Of a stretch of DNA of 63,059 nucleotides, positions 25,402 to 35,500 are shown piece after piece. This DNA comes from Armatimonadota bacterium (lineage in GTDB: Bacteria > Armatimonadota > Fimbriimonadia > Fimbriimonadales > GBS-DC), in assembly GCA_023511915.1 (NCBI GenBank), contig JAIMAN010000007.1, forward strand, positions 1-63,059, written 5' to 3'. The notes under the pieces were generated by a model that was not told where the DNA came from, searched no databases, and worked only from the letters and a program-made list of their open reading frames with translations. Within the stretch, counting starts at the first letter, position 1. Each line of letters opens with the position of its first letter. The translations under genes were made by a program, and so were the position numbers.

Positions 25402-26648
25402 CCGAAATCGGGCAAGCCGAGCGCGCCATCTTGGTCTTCTGCCGTGCCGACGCGCACGAGGAAGCCTACTGGAGCGACGAAATGCGCGCCTTAGCGCACT
25501 CGGCAGGCGTCCGAATCGTCGCCGAAGCCCGCCAGAAACGCCAACTCCCCGATGTCGCCACCTATATCGGCAAAGGCAAGGCAGAAACGCTGTTCCAACT
25601 CGCCCGCGAACACGAGGCGGATGTCATCCTGTTCGATGTGGAACTCAACCCCGTGCAGCAGCGCAACCTGGAACAGATTACCCAGACGCGCGTGATTGAC
25701 CGCACGCAGCTGATTCTGGACATCTTCGCGCAGCGGGCGCGCTCGCGCGAGGGCGCGCTGCAAGTGGAACTTGCGCAGCTGCTGTACCTGATGCCCCGCC
25801 TGTCGGGCAAGGGGGGCGCCCTGTCGCGCCTGGGCGGTGGGATTGGCACGCGCGGTCCGGGCGAGACGAAGCTGGAGATCGACAAGCGGCGCATCCGCGA
25901 GCGCGTCGCCCACCTGCGCCACGAAATCGAAGAACTCCGCCGCCAGCGCGTTCACCAGCGCAGTTCACGGCGCAAGCTGCCCTTCCCCAGCGGCGCCATC
26001 GTCGGCTACACCAACGCAGGCAAGTCCACCCTGCTGAATGTGCTGTCGGGCGCGCAGACCTATGTGGACAACCGCGTGTTCGCCACGCTGGATCCCACCA
26101 CGCGCCGCGTCGTGCTGCCCGACGGCTGGTCGGTGCTGCTGACCGACACCGTCGGCTTTGTGGAGAACCTGCCCCCGATGCTGCTCGAAGCCTTCTACGC
26201 GACGCTTGAGGAGGTGCGCGAGGCGGACTTCCTGATGCATGTCATCGACATCTCCAGCCCGCACTGGGAACTGCAGCGCGACGCCGTAGAAACCACGCTG
26301 GTGGAGCTGCAGGCAGACCAGAAGCCGACAATCACCGTGTTCAACAAGGCGGATTGCGTCCGCGACACCGCGCTGCTGCGCCAACTGGTCGCCGAGACGC
26401 CCAACGCGGTCTACATCTCCGCCCGCTTCGCGCAGGGCATTCCGCACCTGATGGATCGCATCGTGGCGACCGTGCAGGGGATGCTGGTCAGCGTCGATGT
26501 GTGGCTGCCGTATGAGGCGACTGCGCTACTCGCCGAGTGCTACGAGTTCGGGCGCGTGCTGTCGGTGGACTACCACGAAGAAGGCATCCACCTGCGGGCG
26601 CAGGTCATCCCATCGGTCGCCGCGCGCCTGCGCGAAAGCCAGAAGTAG
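25386..26648 (+). CDS. hflX: HflX-type ribosome-associated GTPase (likely ATC start)
   Basis: About 420 residues. HflX rescues or splits stalled ribosomes under stress. N-terminal HflX domain with [12 protein letters not shown] and [17 protein letters not shown], the [14 protein letters not shown] linker, then a G domain with P-loop [14 protein letters not shown] (G3) and NKAD (G4). No ATG, GTG or TTG start fits well: the frame is open only from 25380. An AGGAGGTGA site (25371-25379) is placed 8 nt before ATC 25386, and the conserved ERAILV of the family lies upstream of the first alternative, TTG 25431. ATC start is therefore proposed; TTG would give 405 residues. Overlaps rpiB by 16 nt. Confidence 0.93.
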   Translation: MPHRLTEIGQAERAILVFCRADAHEEAYWSDEMRALAHSAGVRIVAEARQKRQLPDVATYIGKGKAETLFQLAREHEADVILFDVELNPVQQRNLEQITQTRVIDRTQLILDIFAQRARSREGALQVELAQLLYLMPRLSGKGGALSRLGGGIGTRGPGETKLEIDKRRIRERVAHLRHEIEELRRQRVHQRSSRRKLPFPSGAIVGYTNAGKSTLLNVLSGAQTYVDNRVFATLDPTTRRVVLPDGWSVLLTDTVGFVENLPPMLLEAFYATLEEVREADFLMHVIDISSPHWELQRDAVETTLVELQADQKPTITVFNKADCVRDTALLRQLVAETPNAVYISARFAQGIPHLMDRIVATVQGMLVSVDVWLPYEATALLAECYEFGRVLSVDYHEEGIHLRAQVIPSVAARLRESQK

Positions 26649-26697
26649 TGGGGTAGAATTGCGCTATGCAGCATCGCAACGCAGGAGGCTTGGCTTG

Positions 26698-28161
26698 ATG
26701 GTTCGGGTACGCTACGCGCCCAGCCCGACAGGGATGCCCCATGTGGGCAACATTCGCACCGCGCTGTTCAACTGGGTCTTCGCCCGCCGCCACGGGGGAC
26801 AATTCATCGTGCGCATCGAGGACACCGACCGCGCGCGCTTCGTGGAAGGCTCCGAGCAGGCGATTCTGCACTCCCTGCGCTGGCTGGGGCTGGACTGGGA
26901 CGAGGGACCCGAAGTCGGCGGTCCCCACGCGCCCTACTACCAGTCGCAACGGCTGGAGATTTACCAGCGCATCGCGCACCAGCTGGTGGAGGAGGGCAAG
27001 GCGTACAAGTGCTTCTGCACGCCCGAAGAGCTGGAGCAGATGCGGGCGCAGCAGCGGGCGCAGGGCGCCGCCGCCACGATGTACGACCGCCGCTGCCGTA
27101 AACTCACCCACGCCGAAGTCAAGGCGCGCGAGGACGCAGGGCTGCCCTATGTCATCCGCTTCAAAATGCCGCTGGAGGGCACGGTGGAGTACGACGACCT
27201 GATTCACGGGCGCACCGTGTTCCAAAACAAACTCACCGACGACTTCGTGATGCTGAAATCAGACGGCTTCCCGACCTATCACCTCGCGAATGTGGTGGAC
27301 GACCACCTGATGGAGGTCACCCATGTGCTGCGCGGGGACGAGTGGGTCTCCAGCATGCCGCGCCACCTGAACCTCTACAAGGCGTTGGGCTGGGAGCCGC
27401 CGCAGTTCGCGCACCTGCCCCTGCTGCTGGGACCCGACAAGCAGAAACTCTCCAAGCGGCACGGCGCGGTGGAGTTCACCGAGTTCATCCGACAAGGCTA
27501 CCTGCCCGAAGCGATGTTCAACTTTCTGGCGATTTGCGGCTGGAACCCCGGCGACGACCGCGAGATTCTCAGCCGCGAGGAGATTATCCAGCTGTTCTCC
27601 ATCGAGCGCATCTCGGACAACCCGTTCGTGTTCGACCACGATAAACTGCTGTGGATGAACGGCTACTACCTGCGCCACTTGCCGAAGGAGCGGCTGGTGG
27701 AGTTGTGTCTGCCGTACCTTCAGGGGGCAGGGTTAGTGCCCCAGACGCTGGACGAGGCGACGCACGCCTATGTGGAGCGCGTTGTGCCGCTGGAGCAGGA
27801 GAAGATGAAGCTGCTGAGCGACGCGCCGCGCCTGCTGGACTTCTTCTTCACGGACGACTACCCCATCGACGAGGCGGCGGTGCGCAAGTGGTACGGCGAG
27901 CCGCACATCCCGCAGATGCTGGAGGAGCTAATCCGCCGCTACGAGGCGTTGGAGCCGTTCACCGCGCCCGAAATCGAGCGCGTCACGCGCGAGGTGATTG
28001 CGTGGCTGGGCGTCAAGGGCGGCGAGGTCATTCACCCCACGCGCGTCGCGCTCAGCGGACGCACCACAGGACCGAGTCTGTTCGAGATGATTGAAGCGCT
28101 GGGCAAGCCGCGCGTGCTGCAACGCCTGCACAAGGCGCAGAGGTGGGTGTTTGGGCGGTAA
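26698..28161 (+). CDS. gltX: Glutamyl-tRNA synthetase
   Basis: 487-residue class I synthetase charging tRNA-Glu (possibly tRNA-Gln for amidation). The HIGH equivalent is in RYAPSPTGMPHVGN and the KMSKS equivalent is KQKLSKRHG. The family motif VRIEDTDRAR and C-terminal anticodon-binding helices are present. ATG at 26698 follows AGGAGG by 9 nt; the longer reading frame into hflX is spurious. A GGTAGAAT box lies upstream. The stop overlaps the mscS start (TAATG). Confidence 0.97.
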   Translation: MVRVRYAPSPTGMPHVGNIRTALFNWVFARRHGGQFIVRIEDTDRARFVEGSEQAILHSLRWLGLDWDEGPEVGGPHAPYYQSQRLEIYQRIAHQLVEEGKAYKCFCTPEELEQMRAQQRAQGAAATMYDRRCRKLTHAEVKAREDAGLPYVIRFKMPLEGTVEYDDLIHGRTVFQNKLTDDFVMLKSDGFPTYHLANVVDDHLMEVTHVLRGDEWVSSMPRHLNLYKALGWEPPQFAHLPLLLGPDKQKLSKRHGAVEFTEFIRQGYLPEAMFNFLAICGWNPGDDREILSREEIIQLFSIERISDNPFVFDHDKLLWMNGYYLRHLPKERLVELCLPYLQGAGLVPQTLDEATHAYVERVVPLEQEKMKLLSDAPRLLDFFFTDDYPIDEAAVRKWYGEPHIPQMLEELIRRYEALEPFTAPEIERVTREVIAWLGVKGGEVIHPTRVALSGRTTGPSLFEMIEALGKPRVLQRLHKAQRWVFGR

Positions 28162-29015
28162 TGGAGGCACTGCGCCAACTGTGGGACTATCCCCTGTTTC
28201 GAGTAGGCGAGGGCGCGCTGACAGTCGGCGCGGTTGCCACCGTGCTGCTGAGTTTCGTCGCGCTCTACCTCGTATCGCTGTGGGTCAAGCGACTGATCAC
28301 CCGCCGTCTGCTCACGCGCACGAGCCTTGACCTCGGCGCCCGCGAGGCGGTCGGGGCGCTCTTTCGCTACTTCGTGCTGTTTCTGGGCAGCATCGTCATT
28401 ATTCAGAGCGCAGGGATTGACCTAACCGCGCTGAATGTGCTGGCGGGCGCAATCGGCGTCGGCATCGGCTTCGGGCTGCAGAACATCGCGAACAACTTCA
28501 TCAGCGGCATCATCATTCTGCTGGAGCGTCCCATCAAGGTCGGCGACCGCGTGGAGGTAGGCAATATCGACGGGCAGGTGGTCGCGATTGGCGCACGCGC
28601 CACAACGGTCATCACCAACGACAACATCGCGGTGATTGTGCCCAACTCGTATTTCATCTCCGAGCCTGTCATCAACTGGACGCAGAACGACCCGCGCGTG
28701 CGGTTCAAAATCCCCGTCGGCGTCGCCTACGGCAGCGACCTGCGCTTAGTAGAACAACTCCTGCTGCAGGTCGCTCGCGAGAACCCTGATGTGCTGGACG
28801 ATCCCGCGCCTGTGGTGCGCCTGATGGCGTTCGGCGACAGTGCCATCGAGTTCGAACTGCGCGTGTGGTCTACGACCTTAGTCCACAAGCGCGGCAAACT
28901 CATCAGCGACCTGAACTTCGCCATCTACGAGACCTTCCAACAGCACGGCATCGAAATCCCGTTCCCCCAACGCGAGGTGCGTATTCGGGGCGCGGAGCGC
29001 ACAATCCCCTCGTGA
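28161..29015 (+). CDS. MscS-family mechanosensitive channel
   Basis: 284 residues. Three N-terminal TM helices, the last being the pore-lining TM3 region with GAIGVGIGFGLQNIANNFISG, a hallmark of MscS. A cytoplasmic beta domain follows (RPIKVGDRVEVGNIDGQV) and an alpha/beta C-terminal domain. Function: release of solutes upon hypo-osmotic shock. The ATG overlaps the gltX stop by one base. The 3' end overlaps, in antisense, the remnant of a toxin reading frame. Confidence 0.95.
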   Translation: MEALRQLWDYPLFRVGEGALTVGAVATVLLSFVALYLVSLWVKRLITRRLLTRTSLDLGAREAVGALFRYFVLFLGSIVIIQSAGIDLTALNVLAGAIGVGIGFGLQNIANNFISGIIILLERPIKVGDRVEVGNIDGQVVAIGARATTVITNDNIAVIVPNSYFISEPVINWTQNDPRVRFKIPVGVAYGSDLRLVEQLLLQVARENPDVLDDPAPVVRLMAFGDSAIEFELRVWSTTLVHKRGKLISDLNFAIYETFQQHGIEIPFPQREVRIRGAERTIPS

Positions 29016-29171
29016 GTTGTCCGCAATAACCTGCAGGATAGCGTCCGAGTCGCCTGCCCGTAGCGCCCCCCGCAACCGTTCAAACTCCCCAGCCGAAAGC
29101 CCCAAGTACGGGAAGGTCTCAATCAACGCCTTCGCCCCGCCCCACACACAGGTATCAAGAAGCACCTTCAT
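28878..29171 (-). pseudogene. Degraded DUF5615/PIN-like toxin remnant
   Basis: The frame opens with MKVLLDTCVWGGAKAL, typical for PIN-related toxins paired with DUF433 antitoxins. After about 20 residues the family pattern (acidic active-site strands, LLTLDKDFG) is missing, and from 29015 the frame simply reads the antisense of mscS. The first codon overlaps the DUF433 gene by 17 nt, the normal antitoxin-toxin coupling. Most likely truncated or frameshifted and non-functional. Confidence 0.55.
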
Positions 29172-29430
29172 AGGCTTCCAGCTTCAGTGGCTCGACGCGC
29201 TCGCGTCCCACAAGCCGACGCGCGTAGATCAAACAGGCGCGAATATCGTCTGGTTCCAGCCACGGGTAGCCTTGCAGAATGGTTTCGGGGCTATCGCCTG
29301 CTGCCAGCATCGCCAACACATGCTCGACCGCCAGCCGTCGCCCCCGAATAATCGGCTTGCCCCCAAAAATGGCGGGGTTGGTCGTGATTCGTGCCAGAAG
29401 CTGTTCCTCGTCCGTGCGCGTGATTGCCAT
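29155..29430 (-). CDS. DUF433 antitoxin-like protein
   Basis: 91 residues matching DUF433: ITTNPAIFGGKPIIRGRRL, then VEHVLAMLAAGDSPETILQGY, a winged or ribbon-helix DNA-binding type domain common in type II toxin-antitoxin pairs. Own promoter (TATACT at 29458-29453) and GGTGGAG ribosome-binding site. The cognate DUF5615/PIN gene overlaps its 3' end but is truncated, so the antitoxin is probably orphaned. Confidence 0.85.
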   Translation of the reverse strand: MAITRTDEEQLLARITTNPAIFGGKPIIRGRRLAVEHVLAMLAAGDSPETILQGYPWLEPDDIRACLIYARRLVGRERVEPLKLEAYEGAS

Positions 29431-29452
29431 GTAATCTCCACCTCTTTAGGAG

Positions 29453-29458
29453 AGTATA
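29453..29458 (-). promoter_or_regulatory. -10 box (TATACT) for DUF433 gene
   Basis: Minus-strand GGTATACTCTCC about 23 nt upstream of the start codon, immediately next to the terminator of the pseudopilin transcript. Confidence 0.55.
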
Positions 29459-29460
29459 CC

Positions 29461-29492
29461 AAAACGGGGCAGCCCGCGCGGCAGGCTGCCCC
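29461..29492 (-). terminator. Terminator after pseudopilin gene
   Basis: GGGGCAGCC (29466-29474) and GGCTGCCCC (29484-29492) form a perfect 9-bp stem with a 9-nt loop; on the minus strand it is followed by GTTTT. Confidence 0.75.
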
Positions 29493-29518
29493 GTGAACGC
29501 GCACCTACACAGCGCGAC

Positions 29519-30331
29519 TTAGTTCCGATCCTCTTGCGGGCCCCACTCGTAGCCCCAGCAGTACCAAGTGTAGACCGCCATCGGGTCAGAGTCTGAGCAG
29601 CTGGGTTCCGAATAGTTCGCTTGCCCGCGGTCGGTCGGGTAGAGCTTCTGGTACTGGTACCACTTGGAGTGCCCGTCCAGATGCAGCACGACGGAGCCTT
29701 CGCTGTGGCGTCCCTTGAAGCTGCCCCCGATGCGTGATGTCCAGAACTGCGGTCCGGGCCACTGCATGCGGCTCGGCGGGAGGTCAATCATCGCCACGGC
29801 GCGCGACGGGCGCGTCACCCGTCCAGAGTCAACCGCCGACGGGTTGTAGTTGCAGTCGTAGAGACCATAGCCGCCCAGCCCGTTATGCACGAGGTAGTCC
29901 ATCGGCGGGTAGATGTCGTCGAAGTAGTTCTGTCGCCCGCGCGTGGAGACGCCCAAGTTCACCTGCGGGTGGTTCGGCGCGCGCATATAGTCGCCGAAAC
30001 CGTTGTCGCGCTGAATCACTTGTGCCGCGCCCTGACGAAACGGCGACGACGGACAGCGCAGGATGTCGCGATTCTTCATATACGGCTGGATGCGTGCGCC
30101 GAACTGATAATACTCAGCGAAACAGAAAATCGGCACACGGTTGTCATAGTCGCTGGCATACATCAACAGGGCGGTTCCCGTCTGACGCAGGTTGTTGATG
30201 CACTGCGTCTGGCGGGCTTTCTCACGCGCTTGCGCAAACACAGGGAACAAGATCGCCGCAAGGATGGCGATAATCGCGATAACGACCAGTAGCTCGATCA
30301 GGGTGAAGCCACGATGCTGTGTTGCCTTCAT
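29519..30331 (-). CDS. Type II pseudopilin-like (DUF1559) protein
   Basis: 270 residues. Short basic leader ending HRG, then the prepilin cleavage/methylation helix [16 protein letters not shown]; cleavage expected after Gly8. [14 protein letters not shown] follows, a sequence style I associate with Armatimonadota. The body has the typical [20 protein letters not shown] and the late [13 protein letters not shown] region. Such proteins are abundant surface or secretion pseudopilins. It is translationally coupled to the upstream GH13 amylase (ATGA overlap) with GGAGGT lying inside that gene's last codons. Confidence 0.9.
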   Translation of the reverse strand: MKATQHRGFTLIELLVVIAIIAILAAILFPVFAQAREKARQTQCINNLRQTGTALLMYASDYDNRVPIFCFAEYYQFGARIQPYMKNRDILRCPSSPFRQGAAQVIQRDNGFGDYMRAPNHPQVNLGVSTRGRQNYFDDIYPPMDYLVHNGLGGYGLYDCNYNPSAVDSGRVTRPSRAVAMIDLPPSRMQWPGPQFWTSRIGGSFKGRHSEGSVVLHLDGHSKWYQYQKLYPTDRGQANYSEPSCSDSDPMAVYTWYCWGYEWGPQEDRN

Positions 30332-32442
30332 TGTGTCTTACCTCCTATGGGTGATTTACTGCTGGGAACCAGCACGGTTCCCGACAGGGGCGGTAGGTCT
30401 ACGGTGATGCGCCCCTGAACTGCCGTGTAAGTCGTCTGGGGGGTAGTGTGGGTGCTAACAGCGTGCGCCCACTGGGGAACACCGTTCCACGCGGGCACGG
30501 TGGCGCGTTGGGGCTGGTCGCTGAGGTTCAGCAGCACCAGCGCGGCGTCGTCTAAGGTGTGGCGCACGAAGCCGTACAGCCCGCGCGCGTCGTCCACCAG
30601 CGCGGTCGTCCACTCGCCCCGTCGCAGCGCGACCGACCCCTTGCGCAGGGCAATCAGCGCGCGCGTATACTCGAACAGCGCTTGCTCGTCGGGGGTGCGT
30701 TCGAACCGCATCGGGCGACGGTTGTCGGGCGTGCCGCCGCCGTCCATGCCGATTTCGTCGCCGTAGTAAATCGCGGGCGCGCCAATCGCCGTGAACTGCA
30801 GCAGCAAGCCCAGCCGCACGCGGTTCAGGTCGCCCCCGCACTCGCGCCGAAAGCGCGGCGTGTCGTGGCTGCTCAGCATGTTATACATCGCGTAGAGGCT
30901 CTGGCGCGGGTACATCACCTGCAGCTGCGCCATGCGCTGGTCGAACTGCGACGGGGTGAGGCTCCTGTGCGCCACAAAGCCCAGCACTGCCCCGCGCCAC
31001 ACATAGTTCATCACGCTGTCGAACATGTCGCCCTGCAGCCAGCGTCCCGCGTCGTCCCAAATCTCGCCGATAATCACGGCGTCGGGATTAATGCGGCGCA
31101 CAACGGGGCGGAACTCGCGCCAGAACACATCGGGCACTTCGTTGGGCACATCAAGCCGCCAGCCGTCCAAGCGCAACTCGCGCGTCCACCGCGCCACGAC
31201 GCTCAGCAGATAGCGGCGCACCACAGGGTTCGCGTGGTTCAGCTTCGGCATGTAGGGGATGTTCCACCACGCCCAGTAGCTGGGGTTCCACTGCACCGCC
31301 ACAGGGAACCGCTCCACGACGAACCAGTCGCGGAAGGGCGATTGCTCCTGATGGCGCAGCAGGTCTTGGAACGCGAAAAAGTAGACGCCGACATGGTTGA
31401 ACACGCCGTCGAGAATCAGGCGCATGTTGTGCTGGTGGAGGGTTTGCGCGAGTTGGCGGAGGTCTGCGTCGACGCCGAGGTCGGGGTCAACGCGCTCGTA
31501 GTCGTCGGTGTCGTAGTTATGGTGCGTCACGGAGGCGAACACGGGCGTGAGGTACAGCGCGTCGACGCCCAGCGTGCGCAGGTAGTCCAGTTGCTTGAGG
31601 ATGCCTTGCAGGTCGCCCCCATAAAAGCCGTCGCCCTCGATGCGCCCCGTGAAGTCAATCGGCTGGCTGGGGTCGGGGTCGTTGGTCGGGTCGGCGTTGT
31701 AGAAGCGGTCGGGCATAATCTGGTAGAAGACGGCGTCCTGCACCCAGTCGGGCACTTCGAAGCGATTTTCGCCGCGGCGGTGGCGGAAGGCAGCGTTGCT
31801 TGCGGGCAGGCGCAGGCGCGTCCGACCGTCGCGTAGCTCGAACCAATACTCGATATCGGCTTCGGGCAGCTGGGCGCGGAAGTAGGTATACAGCGCGTCG
31901 CTCACAAAGGGCGTCATCGCGAGGCGGCGCGTGCGCCCGTTCTGGCGGTAGAGGAGGGTAGCCTGCGCCACATCGCCTTTGCGAACGCGCAGGCGGAGGT
32001 ACAGTTGCCCGCCGATGGGGTTGCGGTCGCGCAGGTCGCTCGGCTCGTGCCGAATTGCGCTGCGCGTGATGTGCCCGTCGCCCAGTCGCGCGGGGCGGTT
32101 GTAGCCGTCGGGTTCCACCCACACCACCGAGTTCAGGTTGCCGTTGCCGTCGTCGATGGCGGGCGCGGTCGGGTCGGTGCGCCAGTCCGTGCCGTTGACC
32201 ACGAACTTGTATTGGTGCGCGCCTGCGGGCAGGTTCAGCGTCAGCGTCCATACGCGCTTGTCGGCGTCGGGGGTCATCGGAGTCATGCGCGGCTGCCACT
32301 GGTTGAAACTGCCCGCGAGGTAGACCACTTCTGCAGGGGCGTCCAGCGCGATGCGGAACGCGACAGGGTAGGTCGGCTCGTCTGCCCAGCCAGACAGCGC
32401 CAGCGCGAACAACAACCCAGCGACAGCTACGCGTCTCCGCAT
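30328..32442 (-). CDS. Secreted GH13 alpha-amylase / neopullulanase-type enzyme
   Basis: About 704 residues. Signal peptide ([19 protein letters not shown]), a CBM48/AMPK-like glycogen-binding domain ([11 protein letters not shown]), a second beta domain, then the GH13 barrel. Conserved regions: DGVFNH (I), GWRLDVPNE with the nucleophile Asp (II), IIGEIW with the acid/base Glu (III), LSSHDTPR (IV). The order resembles cyclomaltodextrinase/neopullulanase, hydrolysing starch, cyclodextrins or pullulan outside the cytoplasm. ATG 32442 opens the signal peptide; ATG 32505 is an alternative. It has a consensus promoter and is coupled to the pseudopilin. Confidence 0.92.
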   Translation of the reverse strand: MRRRVAVAGLLFALALSGWADEPTYPVAFRIALDAPAEVVYLAGSFNQWQPRMTPMTPDADKRVWTLTLNLPAGAHQYKFVVNGTDWRTDPTAPAIDDGNGNLNSVVWVEPDGYNRPARLGDGHITRSAIRHEPSDLRDRNPIGGQLYLRLRVRKGDVAQATLLYRQNGRTRRLAMTPFVSDALYTYFRAQLPEADIEYWFELRDGRTRLRLPASNAAFRHRRGENRFEVPDWVQDAVFYQIMPDRFYNADPTNDPDPSQPIDFTGRIEGDGFYGGDLQGILKQLDYLRTLGVDALYLTPVFASVTHHNYDTDDYERVDPDLGVDADLRQLAQTLHQHNMRLILDGVFNHVGVYFFAFQDLLRHQEQSPFRDWFVVERFPVAVQWNPSYWAWWNIPYMPKLNHANPVVRRYLLSVVARWTRELRLDGWRLDVPNEVPDVFWREFRPVVRRINPDAVIIGEIWDDAGRWLQGDMFDSVMNYVWRGAVLGFVAHRSLTPSQFDQRMAQLQVMYPRQSLYAMYNMLSSHDTPRFRRECGGDLNRVRLGLLLQFTAIGAPAIYYGDEIGMDGGGTPDNRRPMRFERTPDEQALFEYTRALIALRKGSVALRRGEWTTALVDDARGLYGFVRHTLDDAALVLLNLSDQPQRATVPAWNGVPQWAHAVSTHTTPQTTYTAVQGRITVDLPPLSGTVLVPSSKSPIGGKTQ

Positions 32443-32527
32443 CGTGCGACCCTGCGTCGGGGTACTCCCCAGATTAGTTGTGGCGGTGGCGTCGCCGCCC
32501 GCCATGAGAAATCGTATTCTGAACTAT

Positions 32528-32556
32528 ATTATAGCATGCTTTGCGCCCTGTGTCAA
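32528..32556 (-). promoter_or_regulatory. Consensus sigma-70 promoter of the amylase gene
   Basis: Minus strand TTGACA (32556-32551), 17-nt spacer, TATAAT (32533-32528). A perfect match in both hexamers; the leader is about 80 nt. Confidence 0.85.
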
Positions 32557-32569
32557 GGGGGTGGGCGCC

Positions 32570-35500
32570 TCAGCACTCCAGCGGCGTCGCCTCAATCTGC
32601 GCGTTGGGCAGCGTGGAGCGCAGCATCTGCAGCACTTCGGGCGTCGGCGCGACCCGCAGCGACGATTCGATCACGCGCACATGCCCGTTGATGGGCACTT
32701 GCACGCGCACGACCGCCTCGCCCGTGTACCGCTCGATAATCTGGCGCAGCAGGCGGATTTGGTCGGTACGGCAGCGGGCGAGGCGTATCGAGACGCGCGG
32801 CTCCTCGTCCCATGCGCTCGGTTCAGGCGCGAGTTCAATCGCCTCCGCACGGAACTCCAGCGCGCCGTTGCCCTCGCCGTTGCGGTTGCCGTACTCGCTG
32901 GACTGCATCTTGCCGCGAATCAGCACGACGCGGTCTTTCTGGATGGCGTCGCGGTACTGTTCGTAGGTGTTGGCGAACACAGTGACGCGAATCGCGCCCG
33001 TGAGGTCTTCCACCTGCAGGATTGCCATACGCGCGCCCGTCTTTTTGGAGACGCGCGTTTGGACGCTGGTGATGATGCCGCCGATGGTCAGCGTCGCGCC
33101 TTCGCGTTCCATCGCTTGGGCAATCGAGGTTGCCTTGCCCGTCAGGGCGCGCTGGTAGGGGCGCATCGGGTGGTCGGATAGGTAGACGCCCAGCAGTTCG
33201 CGCTCCAACGCGAGTTTCTGCGGGGTGGGCAGGTCGTCCACCAGCATCAGCGCGGGCTTGGCGATGGCGACCTCGTCCTGCCCGCCGCCGTCGAACAGCG
33301 AGTTCTGCCCCGCCGCCTTCGCGCGTGCGACCGACTGCGCGTAGCTGAGAATCGTGTCCAGCCCGTTCAGCAACTGCGCGCGGTTGGGGTGCAGCGACTC
33401 GAACGCGCCCGCCTGAATCAGCGCCTCCAGCGTCGCGCGGTTGATTGCGCCCGATTCCTGCATGCGTGCGGCGAAGTCGAAGATGTCGCTGAACCCGCCG
33501 TTGGTTTCGCGCTCGCGCAGAATCGCCTCTACGGCTGCCTCGCCGACGCCTTTGATTGCGCCCAGCCCGAACCGAATCGCGTGGTCATAGGCGGGGGCTT
33601 GGGCGCGGCGGCGTCCACGCGCGGTGCGCCCCGCCGACTCCTCCAGCGGCTCGACGGTGAACCCCGCGTGGCTGCGGTTGATGTCGGGCGGCAGCACGCG
33701 GATGCCCATCGTCTGGCACTCGTCGATGAACGCCGTCACCTTGTCGGTCTTGTCCTTGAACACTGCCATCAACGCCGCCATGTATTCGACGGGGTAGTTC
33801 GCCTTCAGGTAGGCGGTCTGGTAGGCGACATGGGCGTAGCAGACGGCGTGCGCCTTGTTGAAGGCGTAGCCTGCGAACGGCTCGATGAGGTCGAACAGGC
33901 GGTTCGCTTCGTCCTCGTCGATGCCTTTGGCGCGTGCGCCTTCGACGAACTCGGCGCGCATGCGGCGCATCTCGTCGGGCTTCTTTTTGCCCATCGCGCG
34001 GCGCAGGATGTCCGCCTTGCCCAACGAAAAGCCCGCCAACGCCTGCACCACTTTCAGCACCTGGTCTTGGTACACAATCACGCCGTAGGTCTCCTGCAGG
34101 ATCGGCTCCAGCCACGGGTGGGGGTACTCGATGGGTTCGCGTCCGTGCTTGCGGTTGATGTAGGTGGGGATGTGATCCATCGGTCCGGGGCGGTAGAGGG
34201 CGACCATCGCTGCCAGTTCGCGCACATTCTGCGGGCGCAGTTGCTGGATGTAGCGGCGCATGCCTGCGCTTTCCAGTTGGAACACGCCTGTGGTCTCGCC
34301 GCGCCCCAGCATCTCGTAGGTCTTGGCGTCATCGAGCGGCAGGTTGCGCAGGTCGATGTCGATGCCGCGCGTGCGTCGGATGTTCTCCACCGTTTGCGCC
34401 AGCGCGGAGAGGTTCGTCAGCCCCAGAAAGTCCATCTTCAGCAGCCCGATTTGCTCCAGCGCGCCCATATGATATTGCGTCACGGGTTCACCGTCCGCCG
34501 AGCGCGCCAGCGGCACATGCTCGACCAGCGGGTCTTTGGAGATGACGACCCCCGCGGCGTGGACGCTGGCGTTGCGCGTGATGCCTTCCAAGCGGCGGGC
34601 GGTATCGATCAGGCGTCGGGCGTCGGGGTTGCGCTCGTACTCCTGCTTCACCTCGCTGATCGCCAGCGCCTTCTGCAGCGTCATGCCAGGTTGGGTCGGA
34701 ATCGCCTTGCACAGGCGATCGACCAGCGCGGGCGAGATATTGAGGGCGCGGGCGACATCGCGCAGCGCGGCTTTGGCTGCCAGCGTGCCGAAGGTGATAA
34801 TCTGCGCCACGCGGTCTTCCCCGTACTTCTCGCGCACATATTTAATGACCAAGTCGCGCCGCGCGTCCTCGAAGTCCATATCGATATCGGGCATCTGGAT
34901 GCGTTCGGGGTTCAGGAACCGTTCGAAGGTGAGGTCATACTCGATGGGGTCAATATCGGTGATGCCGATGCAGTAGGAGACGAAGCTGCCCGCCGCCGAG
35001 CCGCGCACGCCGAAGTAGACGCCCGCGCGCCGCGCGAACTGCGCGAAGTCGCGCACAATCAGAAAGTAGGGCGCAAAGCCCGTGGTCTCGATGACGCCGA
35101 GTTCGTACTCCAGTCGCTGGCGGTGGGTTTCGGTGGGGTTGGGCACAAGTCGCGGCAGGGCGTCGTAGCACAAGTCGCGCAGGTGTTCCATCGCGCTCTT
35201 GCCGTCGGGCAGGTCGGGCGCGGGCAACTGCACCCTGCCGAACTCCAACTGCAGATTGCACCGCTGGGCGACCTCCAGCGTGTTGGCTAACGCTTCGGGG
35301 TGGCTTGCAAACAGCGTCGCCATCTCCTCGGGCGACTTGACATAGAACTCCTCCGTGCCGAACTTGAGGCGCTTCGGGTCGTCGACGGTCGCGCCCGTTT
35401 GCACGCACAGCAGCACATCGTGAATCGCGGCGTCCTCGCGGGTGAGGTAGTGCGCGTCGTTGGTCGCCAGCAGCGGCAGGCGGTACTTGGCTGCCAGTTC

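Noticed and set aside
33389-35290. 633-codon open frame antisense to dnaE
   Set aside because: High GC leaves long open antisense frames; the translation is Arg/His/Gln-rich without family motifs, while dnaE is unmistakable. Same reasoning for the long frames opposite groEL (323-1558), secDF (17068-19191), the HerA-like gene (46391-48721) and JAB-E1 (55128-56375).
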